A program made the translations under genes and the position numbers. Under the pieces are notes generated by a model. That model was not told the DNA's origin. It saw only the letters and a program-made list of their open reading frames with translations, and made no database searches. DNA of 9,255 bases, taken from an uncultured Campylobacterota bacterium. GTDB lineage: Bacteria; Campylobacterota; Campylobacteria; Campylobacterales; Arcobacteraceae. Shown in pieces: positions 1 to 5,923 of this stretch; position 1 is the first letter of the stretch; every line of letters starts with the position of its first letter. The stretch is from positions 1-9,255 of the forward strand of contig CAIJNA010000130.1 in the NCBI GenBank assembly GCA_903821805.1, given 5' to 3'.

Positions 1-382
1 AGAAGAATTACAACAATCTATGACTGAAAATGCAGGTGTATTTAGAACAGAAAAATCACTTTTAGTTCAACAAGCAAAACTTAAAGAATTAAAAAGAAGA
101 TTCCAAAATGTAAGAATTGATGATAAATCAAAAATATACAATACTGATTTGCAAGAAGCTGTTGAGCTTAGTCATATGTTAGATTTCTCTGCATTTATTG
201 TTGAAGGTGCAATTCTTAGAAAAGAAAGTCGTGGAGCTCATTATAGGGAAGAATATCAAACAAGAGATGATGAAAACTTCTTGAAACATACAATGAGCTA
301 CATGGATGATAATGGTGATTTGACTACAGAATATATGGACGTAGTTTTAGGTTATCATGAATTAGCAGCAAGAACATATTAG
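1..382 (+). CDS. mfrA: Succinate dehydrogenase/fumarate reductase flavoprotein subunit, C-terminal fragment (partial, 5' end outside window)
   Basis: This is the C-terminal part of the FAD-binding catalytic subunit that interconverts succinate and fumarate. The frame is open from base 2 (codons for EELQQS precede the first Met at base 20), so that Met is internal and the true start lies upstream of the window. The visible 126 residues match the C-terminal domain of SdhA/FrdA. They include the helical stretch with M-x4-GVFRTEKSL, and the conserved segment SRGAHYREEYQTRDDENFLKHT, which in the family lies near the active site and carries the catalytic-domain Arg/His residues. The FAD domain and any twin-arginine signal are not visible. 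The stop overlaps the ribosome binding site of the next gene, so A, B and E form one operon. The presence of an E subunit points to the SdhABE/MfrABE type, known in Campylobacter and Wolinella as methylmenaquinol:fumarate reductase. The choice between Sdh and Mfr naming is inferred. Confidence 0.93.
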   Translation, partial: EELQQSMTENAGVFRTEKSLLVQQAKLKELKRRFQNVRIDDKSKIYNTDLQEAVELSHMLDFSAFIVEGAILRKESRGAHYREEYQTRDDENFLKHTMSYMDDNGDLTTEYMDVVLGYHELAARTY

Positions 383-391
383 GAGTTTATG

Positions 392-1366
392 ATGAGTAAA
401 GAAACAAAACAATTAACAATAAAAGCTTTCAGATTTAACAAAGAAACTGATTATTTACCTCATTATGATACTTTTGTTATGGAAGTTAGTCAGGATGAGC
501 TAGTTCTTGATGTTATGAATAGAATCAAATGGGAACATGATGGAAGTTTTTCTTACAGAAGAAGTTGTAGACATGGAATTTGTGGAAGTTGTGCTGTTAA
601 AGTTAATGGAAAAGCAACTTTAGCATGTAAAGATAGAGTTCATGATTTGGTAGCTATTTTTGGAGATGAGCTTATAATTGATCCTCAAGATAAAGCAAGA
701 GCGTATAAAGATATGGTTATTGACAAATCAAATTTCTGGGAAAAATACAACTCGGTGCAACCTTATCTTGTAGCTGATATTAATGAACATCCAAAAAGTG
801 AAAACATCGTATCGATACATGAAAATGAAAAAATTGATGAAGCTGACTATTGTATTCAATGTGGAAGCTGTTTTTATTCATGTCCAGCAGTTGCAGTTAA
901 TAAAGACTTTACTGGTCCAGCAGCACTAGTTAAAGCTTGGAGATTTAATGCAGACGTTAGAGATACAGCAGCAGAGTCAAGACTAAATGCACTTCAAGAA
1001 TTGGGAAGTGGAATTTGGGATTGTGTTAAATGTAATGAATGTGCTGATGCCTGTCCAAAAGAGCTTGATCCAATCGGAAAAATTACTAAACTGCACCTAC
1101 AAACATTTGAGAAAGGCTTAGCTAGAAATAATGTTGCCGTTAGACATGCAGTTGGATTTAAATGGTCGATTGCTAAACACGGTATTCTTGATGAGGGAGA
1201 ACTTGTAAGATATAGTGAAGGAAATATTGGTGTTATGAAACATATTCCTGAAGCAATTGCAATGTTCGCAAAAGGTAAAATTGTTATGCCTTGGAATATG
1301 CCAAAATCAAAAAATCTTGACGAGATTAAAAAATTAGTTGAATCTTGTTCAACTGTAAAGTTTTAG
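392..1366 (+). CDS. mfrB: Succinate dehydrogenase/fumarate reductase iron-sulfur subunit (MfrB/SdhB type)
   Basis: This is the electron-transfer subunit that passes electrons between the flavoprotein and the quinone-side subunit. Numbered from ATG 389, residues 1-100 form a plant-type [2Fe-2S] ferredoxin domain with Cys60, Cys65, Cys68 and Cys80 (CRHGICGSC...C). The C-terminal half has two cluster motifs: Cys155/158/161/165 followed by Pro, and Cys212/215/218/222 followed by Pro. Cys215 sits where classical SdhB/FrdB with a [3Fe-4S] centre lack a cysteine, so a second [4Fe-4S] centre is plausible, as known for E-type enzymes. About 325 residues is longer than E. coli SdhB (about 240), with a C-terminal extension after residue 240. 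Two ATGs are adjacent (389, 392). AGGAG at 381-385 is 3 bases from the first and 6 from the second, so 392 is preferred. The gene lies 6-9 bases after the A subunit and 12 before E. Confidence 0.95.
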   Translation: MSKETKQLTIKAFRFNKETDYLPHYDTFVMEVSQDELVLDVMNRIKWEHDGSFSYRRSCRHGICGSCAVKVNGKATLACKDRVHDLVAIFGDELIIDPQDKARAYKDMVIDKSNFWEKYNSVQPYLVADINEHPKSENIVSIHENEKIDEADYCIQCGSCFYSCPAVAVNKDFTGPAALVKAWRFNADVRDTAAESRLNALQELGSGIWDCVKCNECADACPKELDPIGKITKLHLQTFEKGLARNNVAVRHAVGFKWSIAKHGILDEGELVRYSEGNIGVMKHIPEAIAMFAKGKIVMPWNMPKSKNLDEIKKLVESCSTVKF

Positions 1367-1378
1367 GAGCTAAAAGAG

Positions 1379-2272
1379 ATGGAAAATAAAATGGAAAAAT
1401 TAAAATACGCTCTGTATACAGGTTGTACAGCAAGAGAATCAACTCCTGAGCTGTTAAAATCAACAATGGCTATAGCTGATAAATTAGGTATAGAATTAGT
1501 TTTACTTGATGAAGCTAGTTGTTGTGGAGCTAGTCACTTACAAGATTTTGACGACATGTTATCTCTTGTATTAAATGCTAGAAATATTTGTTATGCGGAA
1601 AAGTTAGGTTTAACGATGGTAACTATTTGTAATACATGCCAATTAAATACTAGTCTTACAAAAGATAGACTTGACAATGATCCTGAGCTAAAAGCTAAAG
1701 TAAATGAAAAATTAAAAGAAGTTGGTCTTGAATATAAAGGAACAAGTGATGTTAAGCATTTTCTTTATGCATTACAAGATGATTATGGTTATGAAAATAT
1801 AGCTTCTAAAGTTACAAATCCTATGACAGATGTAAACATTGCGTCTTTCTATGGCTGTCACAATATTAGACCAAGTCATCTACAACACAAAAATAATGGC
1901 GGAGAAAATTCATATAGACCAGTTTCTTTAGATAATCTAGTTACTGCTTTGGGTGGAAATGCAATTGATTATGAGTCAAAAAATAAATGTTGCGGATTCC
2001 ATGTTGAGCTTCAAAATCCTGTAACAGCTAATAAATTGAGTAGTATTGCTATGCTTGATGCTATTGATAATAATGCAGATGTTATGGTAACACCTTGTCC
2101 GCTTTGCCACCTTAGAATGGATGTTCAACAACATAATATTTCTAAGCAGGCTGGTAGAGAAGTTAATATCCCAGTTTTACATTTACCACAAATGGTAGGT
2201 ATTGCTCTTGGAATTAGTCCTATCGATTTAGGGTTGAATCACAACGTTACTCAAACAGGTCTTTTTAAATAA
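1379..2272 (+). CDS. mfrE: E subunit of SdhABE/MfrABE: CCG-domain (HdrB-like) protein
   Basis: This is the third subunit of E-type succinate dehydrogenase/methylmenaquinol:fumarate reductase. It is related to HdrB of heterodisulfide reductase and replaces the usual haem-containing membrane anchor. Two cysteine-rich CCG domains are visible: Cys16, Cys48-Cys49-Gly50, Cys84-x2-Cys87, and Cys160, Cys204-Cys205-Gly206, Cys240-x2-Cys243. In the family such domains bind an unusual Fe-S cluster or Zn. No long hydrophobic segment is seen, so membrane attachment would be peripheral or through amphipathic helices. The start at 1379 has AGGAG at 1365-1369 with a 9-base gap; Met5 (1391) is a less well spaced alternative. 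It is the last gene of the operon and is followed directly by a hairpin terminator. NCBI-style names would be succinate dehydrogenase subunit E or CoB-CoM heterodisulfide reductase subunit B family protein. Confidence 0.92.
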   Translation: MENKMEKLKYALYTGCTARESTPELLKSTMAIADKLGIELVLLDEASCCGASHLQDFDDMLSLVLNARNICYAEKLGLTMVTICNTCQLNTSLTKDRLDNDPELKAKVNEKLKEVGLEYKGTSDVKHFLYALQDDYGYENIASKVTNPMTDVNIASFYGCHNIRPSHLQHKNNGGENSYRPVSLDNLVTALGGNAIDYESKNKCCGFHVELQNPVTANKLSSIAMLDAIDNNADVMVTPCPLCHLRMDVQQHNISKQAGREVNIPVLHLPQMVGIALGISPIDLGLNHNVTQTGLFK

Positions 2273-2286
2273 CTATAAATTTAAAC

Positions 2287-2327
2287 AAACAATAGTCTTG
2301 AATTTTCAGATTATTGTTTAGTTTTTT
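2287..2327 (+). terminator. Intrinsic terminator of the mfr/sdh operon, overlapping the convergent cmoA stop
   Basis: A 12-bp stem (arms 2287-2298 and 2308-2319, one G-U pair, otherwise complete) encloses a 9-base loop and is followed by six T at 2322-2327. This is a standard rho-independent terminator for the plus-strand operon. The 3' arm overlaps the stop codon of cmoA (2318-2320). On the minus strand the hairpin is followed only by GTTTAAATTT, so it may also end cmoA transcription, but less strongly. Confidence 0.85.
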
Positions 2328-3031
2328 ATTGCAATAAATGTGGAAAAGTTAATCCATTTAAATAAACAATCAAAATGCTTAAAACCAGCATCCTCAATCA
2401 TTTGCTTATTCTCACTGTAGCTATATGGAATTAAGACATTTTCTAAAGCTTCTCTTTTTTGTGATATCTCAAATTCGCTATAACCCTGATTCTTTTTGAA
2501 ATTGTAATATTCATCTATAAAATACTTGTTTAGAATCTTGTCTTCAGTTATAACTTTTTCGCTAAAAATAAATACCCCACCATCTTCTAAACTATCATAT
2601 ATCTTATTGATTAATTGCTCCCTTTTTAAGGGCCGTATAAATTGTAATGTATAATTTGAAATGATTAACTTAGACTTTTTTAATTCGAGGTCAAAAATAT
2701 CAGCATCTTTAAATTTTATATCAAGCCCATATGCATGAGCTTTATTTTTAGCTCTTTTTAGCATCGCTGAAGAATTATCTATTCCTATTAGATCCAGATT
2801 GACTTGTGAATGTTTTGCTAAGTGTATTAAAGTTGACGCGGTTGAGCATCCAAGGTCATAAACTCTATCACCATCTTCAAGATATTTTAGGCCAAATGAT
2901 GTTGTCAGATGCAGCATCTCCTCGTAAAAAGGTACAGATCTGCTTAGCATATCATCAAATACACTTGCTACTGATTCATCAAATTCGAATTGTTTTTTTA
3001 TTTTTTCTTTAAATACTTCATCTTTTTTCAT
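2318..3031 (-). CDS. cmoA: Carboxy-S-adenosyl-L-methionine synthase CmoA
   Basis: Converts S-adenosylmethionine and prephenate to carboxy-SAM, which CmoB uses to carboxymethylate 5-hydroxyuridine at tRNA position 34 (cmo5U), widening wobble decoding. The protein is a class I Rossmann-fold methyltransferase homologue of 237 residues, close to E. coli CmoA (247). Diagnostic pieces are F-x-FDESVASVFDDMLSRSVP (17-34), the SAM-binding VYDLGCSTAST (57-67), GIDNSSAML (83-91), NYTLQF (126-131), SEK (157-159) and GYSEFEISQKR ending at Arg193. That Arg corresponds to the E. coli Arg that contacts the carboxylate of carboxy-SAM. The ending NFSTFIAIKN also fits. cmoB is not in the window. The gene stands alone, convergent with the mfr operon. 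No good Shine-Dalgarno precedes the ATG, and a -10-like box only 8 bases upstream allows a nearly leaderless mRNA. Confidence 0.93.
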   Translation of the reverse strand: MKKDEVFKEKIKKQFEFDESVASVFDDMLSRSVPFYEEMLHLTTSFGLKYLEDGDRVYDLGCSTASTLIHLAKHSQVNLDLIGIDNSSAMLKRAKNKAHAYGLDIKFKDADIFDLELKKSKLIISNYTLQFIRPLKREQLINKIYDSLEDGGVFIFSEKVITEDKILNKYFIDEYYNFKKNQGYSEFEISQKREALENVLIPYSYSENKQMIEDAGFKHFDCLFKWINFSTFIAIKN

Positions 3032-3038
3032 AACGATT

Positions 3039-3044
3039 ATTGTA
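3039..3044 (-). promoter_or_regulatory. Candidate -10 box for cmoA
   Basis: The minus strand reads TACAAT here, ending 7 bases before the cmoA ATG. If used, transcription would start within one or two bases of the start codon, which fits the lack of a ribosome binding site. No clear -35 box is visible, which is common in Campylobacterota. A 9-base direct repeat (AACCAAAAC on the minus strand, at 3055-3063 and 3080-3088) lies upstream. Assigned on base pattern only. Confidence 0.35.
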
Positions 3045-3091
3045 CATAAAAATTGTTTTGGTTGTGATTGTTTAAGTGCGTTTTGGTTTAG

Positions 3092-3130
3092 AAAAAGAGA
3101 AATTTAACCAAGCTTTTAAGGGCTTGGTTA
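3092..3130 (-). terminator. Intrinsic terminator of the DUF302 gene
   Basis: A perfect 9-bp stem with arms 3105-3113 (TAACCAAGC) and 3122-3130 (GCTTGGTTA) encloses an 8-base loop. It lies 12 bases past the stop of the minus-strand DUF302 gene. Read on the minus strand it is followed by AATTTCTC and then five T (3092-3096), an imperfect but usable U-tract. Read on the plus strand only three T follow, so the minus direction is favoured. Confidence 0.7.
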
Positions 3131-3142
3131 TTTATGAGAAGA

Positions 3143-4072
3143 TTATTTTTCGTAATCTGTTTTTAGATTATGTAGAATTACTTCCATTTTAGCTTGCGCT
3201 TCAATTAATTCCTTGATACCTTCTTTGTGATCCATATCAAGCGATGCTATCCAGTTGTATACATTTGGATACTCAATATACATAAAGTCATCAGAACTTT
3301 TTTTATAAATTGAAATACTACAAGGTGCAAATGCTCCAGCTTCAGGTCTAGTTTTTGCTACAGTATAAATAACTGGCAATTTACATATAGACTCAGAAAC
3401 AAAAATGTCAAAAAATTTATCACCTGATTCTTTGAAATAGTAGTTAATGTTATTGAATCCAGCTTGAACAAAACCATTCATTTCAAGATTTGCTTCAAAT
3501 TCTTCAATCATAGCTTCACTATCTTGTTTCCAGTCACCACTTTTTAGTTTCACATGCATTTTAGTAATAAGTTCTTTTTGAGTAGCAGCTACATTGTATG
3601 GTAGAGTTTCAAATTTTCCACCTGGTAATGCTTTTTGTAATGTTTCTTTTACCATTTTTACAATATTTACCAAATCTTTATTATCTTTTGGAATACCTGT
3701 TATTTTTGACATAGCGTCTATTGTAAGAGATGATACATACAATTTGTCCTCACCTTTTTTTGTGTATATAGACATACTCATTGGTGTAAATAATCCAATT
3801 CTTGGGTACTGTTTAGCAAGATTTTGAACCGATTTAATGTGATGTGTTGTGAAAAGATTGTACACTTTGAAGTCAGTATTTTGGAATTGTTTCATAAACG
3901 GAACATTCATATCTCTATTATCAGATATATAAAATCCTGCTTTTTTGAATTCTTCCTCAATTGTTTTTGGTGTAATTTTGCCATCTTTATTGTCAACACT
4001 TATCAATTGAAGATCATGTCCTAATAAAAATGTAAAAAATCCAATCATTAGCAATACTAATAATTTTTTCAT
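3143..4072 (-). CDS. Exported protein with two DUF302 domains
   Basis: The function is unknown. The 309-residue protein begins with a typical signal sequence (MKKLLVLLMIGFFTFLLG, residues 1-18), so a periplasmic or outer-surface location is inferred. It has no lipobox. Two repeats in the style of DUF302 follow, roughly residues 37-150 and 186-303. Each has a core ending in a conserved strand: FTPMSMSIY (95-103) in the first and FAPCSISIY (248-256) in the second, about 153 residues apart. The second copy has Cys251 where the first has Met98. DUF302 is a widespread small domain, often found in sulfur- and metal-related contexts, with no settled biochemical role. The start is well supported: AGGAG lies 5 bases before the ATG. 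The gene has its own candidate promoter (-10 at 4101-4106) and terminator, so it is probably monocistronic. It is divergent from bcp. Confidence 0.8.
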   Translation of the reverse strand: MKKLLVLLMIGFFTFLLGHDLQLISVDNKDGKITPKTIEEEFKKAGFYISDNRDMNVPFMKQFQNTDFKVYNLFTTHHIKSVQNLAKQYPRIGLFTPMSMSIYTKKGEDKLYVSSLTIDAMSKITGIPKDNKDLVNIVKMVKETLQKALPGGKFETLPYNVAATQKELITKMHVKLKSGDWKQDSEAMIEEFEANLEMNGFVQAGFNNINYYFKESGDKFFDIFVSESICKLPVIYTVAKTRPEAGAFAPCSISIYKKSSDDFMYIEYPNVYNWIASLDMDHKEGIKELIEAQAKMEVILHNLKTDYEK

Positions 4073-4100
4073 GCTTGCTCCTATTTTTTTATTGACGCTT

Positions 4101-4106
4101 ATTGTA
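4101..4106 (-). promoter_or_regulatory. Candidate -10 box for the DUF302 gene
   Basis: The minus strand reads TATACAAT around here (hexamer TACAAT), which would give a leader of roughly 20 bases containing the AGGAG ribosome binding site. No clear -35 hexamer is present; the upstream DNA is A/T-rich. An imperfect dyad at 4133-4158 lies just upstream and could be an operator. Confidence 0.4.
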
Positions 4107-4215
4107 TACCTTAAACCTAAATTTTTTATAAAGAAAATATTATAAAATGTTATATTTCAAACAATAAATAAAGTCTAATTATTGTTGTAATAAAAATTAT
4201 TAATCATATCTCGGG

Positions 4216-4221
4216 TATAAT
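4216..4221 (+). promoter_or_regulatory. -10 box of the bcp-yebC promoter
   Basis: A consensus TATAAT preceded by CGGG, 28 bases before the bcp ATG, predicts a leader of about 20 bases carrying the AAGGGA ribosome binding site (4240-4245). The GC-rich flanks (CGGG before, CGCG after) stand out in an otherwise A/T-only intergenic region. No -35 consensus is seen, as usual for sigma70 promoters of this phylum. Confidence 0.6.
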
Positions 4222-4249
4222 CGCGTTAAAATTTATAACAAGGGAAATT

Positions 4250-4759
4250 ATGCTTAAAATTAATGATAATGCACCAGAATTTTGCATACCAAATCAAGAT
4301 GAAGTTGAGATTTGCTTAAGAGATTTGGCTGGCAAATGGATAGTATTGTATTTTTATCCAAAAGACAATACGCCTGGATGTACAAATGAAGCATGCGATT
4401 TTACGGCCCAAAATGAAGATTTTGAAGACTTAAATTCCCTTATTATTGGAATTAGTCCAGATAGCCCAAAATCACACAAAAAATTTATCGACGGTAAGCA
4501 ACTTGAAATTACACTTTTAAGCGATGAAGATAAAAAAGTGTGTGAAAGTTATGGTGTTTGGCAATTAAAAAAATTTATGGGCAGAGAATTTATGGGTGTC
4601 GTTAGAACAACATTTATAATTAATCCAGAAAATAAAATAGCAGCAATTTGGGAAAATGTTAAGGTGAGAGAAAACAAAACAATAAAAGGTGAAAAAATTC
4701 AAATCTTGCATTCTGATGTTGTTAAAGAAACATTGATTAAATTACAAAATAACCAATAA
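4250..4759 (+). CDS. bcp: Thioredoxin-dependent thiol peroxidase, Bcp/PrxQ-type peroxiredoxin
   Basis: Reduces hydrogen peroxide and organic hydroperoxides using thioredoxin as electron donor, in the cytoplasm. The 169-residue protein has the thioredoxin-fold AhpC/TSA domain throughout. The active site YPKDNTPGCTNEACDFT holds the peroxidatic Cys44 and, five residues later, Cys49, the resolving cysteine of the atypical 2-Cys PrxQ group. Thr41 and Pro42 and the later Arg119 (VVRTTFII) complete the usual catalytic set. The length is slightly above E. coli Bcp (156). The start has AAGGGA just upstream and a consensus -10 box, with no peptide signal. The gene is followed after 18 bases by yebC with its own strong ribosome binding site, so the two are probably co-transcribed. 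Extra Cys12, Cys22 and Cys98 lie outside the active site. Confidence 0.93.
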   Translation: MLKINDNAPEFCIPNQDEVEICLRDLAGKWIVLYFYPKDNTPGCTNEACDFTAQNEDFEDLNSLIIGISPDSPKSHKKFIDGKQLEITLLSDEDKKVCESYGVWQLKKFMGREFMGVVRTTFIINPENKIAAIWENVKVRENKTIKGEKIQILHSDVVKETLIKLQNNQ

Positions 4760-4777
4760 AAAAGAAGGAGAAGAAAT

Positions 4778-5491
4778 ATGGGTAGAGCTTTTGAATATAG
4801 AAAAGCATCAAAATTAAAAAGATGGGGAAATATGTCAAGAGTATTTCCTAAGTTAGCTAAAGCAATTACGCTTGCTGCTAAAAATGGGGTACCAGATCCA
4901 GATATGAATCCAGGTCTAAGATCTGCAATTAACACAGCTAAAGCACAAAATCTTCCAAAAGATAATATTGATGCAGCTATAAAACGAGCTACAGCTAAAG
5001 ATGCAGCAAATCTTGACGAACTTAATTATGAAGGAAAATGGCTTCATGGTGTTCTTGTATTTGTTGAAACAGCTACAGACAATGGAACTAGAACAGTTGC
5101 TAATATAAAAACTATTTTCAATAAAAATCATGGACAAGTTGTCCCGAATGGCTCTTTAGAGTTTATGTTTAACAGAAAAGCAGTAATTGAATTAAAAGAG
5201 AAGCCAGAAATGGATCTTGAAGAGTTTGAAATGGAACTAATTGATGGAGGACTTGAGGAGTTGCGAATTGAGGATGATGGCTCGTTGACACTTTTTGCTG
5301 ATTATACGGAATTTGGAAATATGACTAAAAAACTTGAAGAGATGGGAATCGAGTATGAAAAAGCTTCACTACAAAGAATACCAACAACTCCAATAGAGAT
5401 AACTGATGACCAAATGGAAGAACTTTCAATTTTACTTGATAAGCTTGAAGATGATGAAGATGTTCAAAACATCTACACAAATTTAGCATAA
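4778..5491 (+). CDS. yebC: YebC/PmpR (TACO1) family protein
   Basis: Member of the YebC/TACO1 family. It was long annotated as a transcriptional regulator; recent work on relatives supports a role on the ribosome, relieving stalling at difficult motifs such as consecutive prolines. At 237 residues it has the usual length. The N-terminal region (MGRAFEYRKASKLKRWGNMS) is the variant seen in Helicobacter and its relatives rather than the AGHSKW form of enterobacteria. Other family marks are DPDMNPGLRSAI (about residues 40-51), LPKDNIDAAIKRA, GVLVFVETATDNGTRTVA, the glycine-rich GQVVPNGSLEFMF, and a C-terminal ASLQRIPTTPIEI followed by an acidic tail (LEDDEDV). AAGGAG at 4765-4770 is 7 bases before the ATG. 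It lies downstream of bcp in an apparent operon and is followed by a long hairpin. Confidence 0.93.
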   Translation: MGRAFEYRKASKLKRWGNMSRVFPKLAKAITLAAKNGVPDPDMNPGLRSAINTAKAQNLPKDNIDAAIKRATAKDAANLDELNYEGKWLHGVLVFVETATDNGTRTVANIKTIFNKNHGQVVPNGSLEFMFNRKAVIELKEKPEMDLEEFEMELIDGGLEELRIEDDGSLTLFADYTEFGNMTKKLEEMGIEYEKASLQRIPTTPIEITDDQMEELSILLDKLEDDEDVQNIYTNLA

Positions 5492-5498
5492 AACTCAT

Positions 5499-5537
5499 AA
5501 TTCAATAAAAGAATCTACATCTTTCTTTTATTGAATT
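5499..5537 (+). terminator. Long AT-rich hairpin after yebC, probable terminator or mRNA 3'-end structure
   Basis: A perfect 15-bp inverted repeat (arms 5499-5513 and 5523-5537) with a 9-base loop starts 8 bases after the yebC stop. It is not followed by a T-tract on the plus strand (AAACTTATC comes next), although the 3' arm itself is T-rich (TTCTTTTATT). On the minus strand it is followed by ATGAGTTTTATG. Position and length suggest a terminator or 3'-end stabiliser, but it is not a textbook intrinsic terminator. Confidence 0.6.
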
Positions 5538-5625
5538 AAACTTATCACAATATAAATAGCCAAAAAAATACTACCAATATATACATAATAAAAGTAATAT
5601 TTACTATAAAAAAATAGGAAACAAT

Positions 5626-5910
5626 ATGACTTTTGATGAACTAAAAAAATATGATATACAAGATATAGATATTAAAGAATCTCGCGAAACTTCTATTGAT
5701 AGGCTTATTGAAATGGCTTGGCAAGATAGAACAACTTTTGAAGTTATAAAATTTAATTTTGGTCTAACAGAAAATCAAGTTAAAAATAAAATGAGAACAT
5801 TAATGAAAAAAAGTTCTTTTAAGATGTGGAGAAAGAGAGTTCAAGGACGCAAAACAAAGCATACTAAAAAATGTGAATTTTTGTATTCCCGCTTTCAAGG
5901 TCCCTGGTGA
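5626..5910 (+). CDS. TIGR03643/DUF2805 family small protein of unknown function
   Basis: I recognise the family but no function is established. The 94-residue protein carries the conserved core from Ile24 to His79: IDRLIEMAWQDRTTFEVI, then FGLTENQV, then a Met-Arg pair, and SSFKMWRKRVQGRKTKH. The family is noted for strongly conserved Trp and Met residues and for a distribution rich in marine bacteria. The stretch FEVIKFNFGLTENQVKNKMR reads like a helix-turn-helix, and the C-terminal part is very basic (RKRVQGRKTKHTKK), so nucleic-acid binding is a reasonable inference. There is no signal peptide or membrane segment. AGGA at 5616-5619 lies 6 bases before the ATG. The 88-base A/T-rich gap after the yebC hairpin has several -10-like hexamers (for instance 5595-5600) but none is decisive. 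The gene is convergent with the transporter gene; the two stops are 13 bases apart with no terminator between them. Confidence 0.85.
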   Translation: MTFDELKKYDIQDIDIKESRETSIDRLIEMAWQDRTTFEVIKFNFGLTENQVKNKMRTLMKKSSFKMWRKRVQGRKTKHTKKCEFLYSRFQGPW

Positions 5911-5923
5911 GCAATAAAAGCTT

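Noticed and set aside
20..22. ATG at 20 as the start of the flavoprotein gene
   Set aside because: The reading frame is open through the window edge and the residues before this Met match the SdhA C-terminal domain, so it is internal.
2806..3012. Plus-strand open frame of 68 codons inside cmoA
   Set aside because: It is antisense to a clear CmoA, has no recognisable domain and no ribosome binding site that would favour it.
3594..4024. Two plus-strand open frames (77 and 66 codons) opposite the DUF302 gene
   Set aside because: They are hydrophobic shadow frames of a well-supported gene on the other strand, with no family resemblance.
4699..5137. Two minus-strand open frames over the bcp/yebC junction and yebC
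   Set aside because: They are shadow frames of bcp and yebC; apparent membrane-like composition comes from reading AT-rich codons in reverse.
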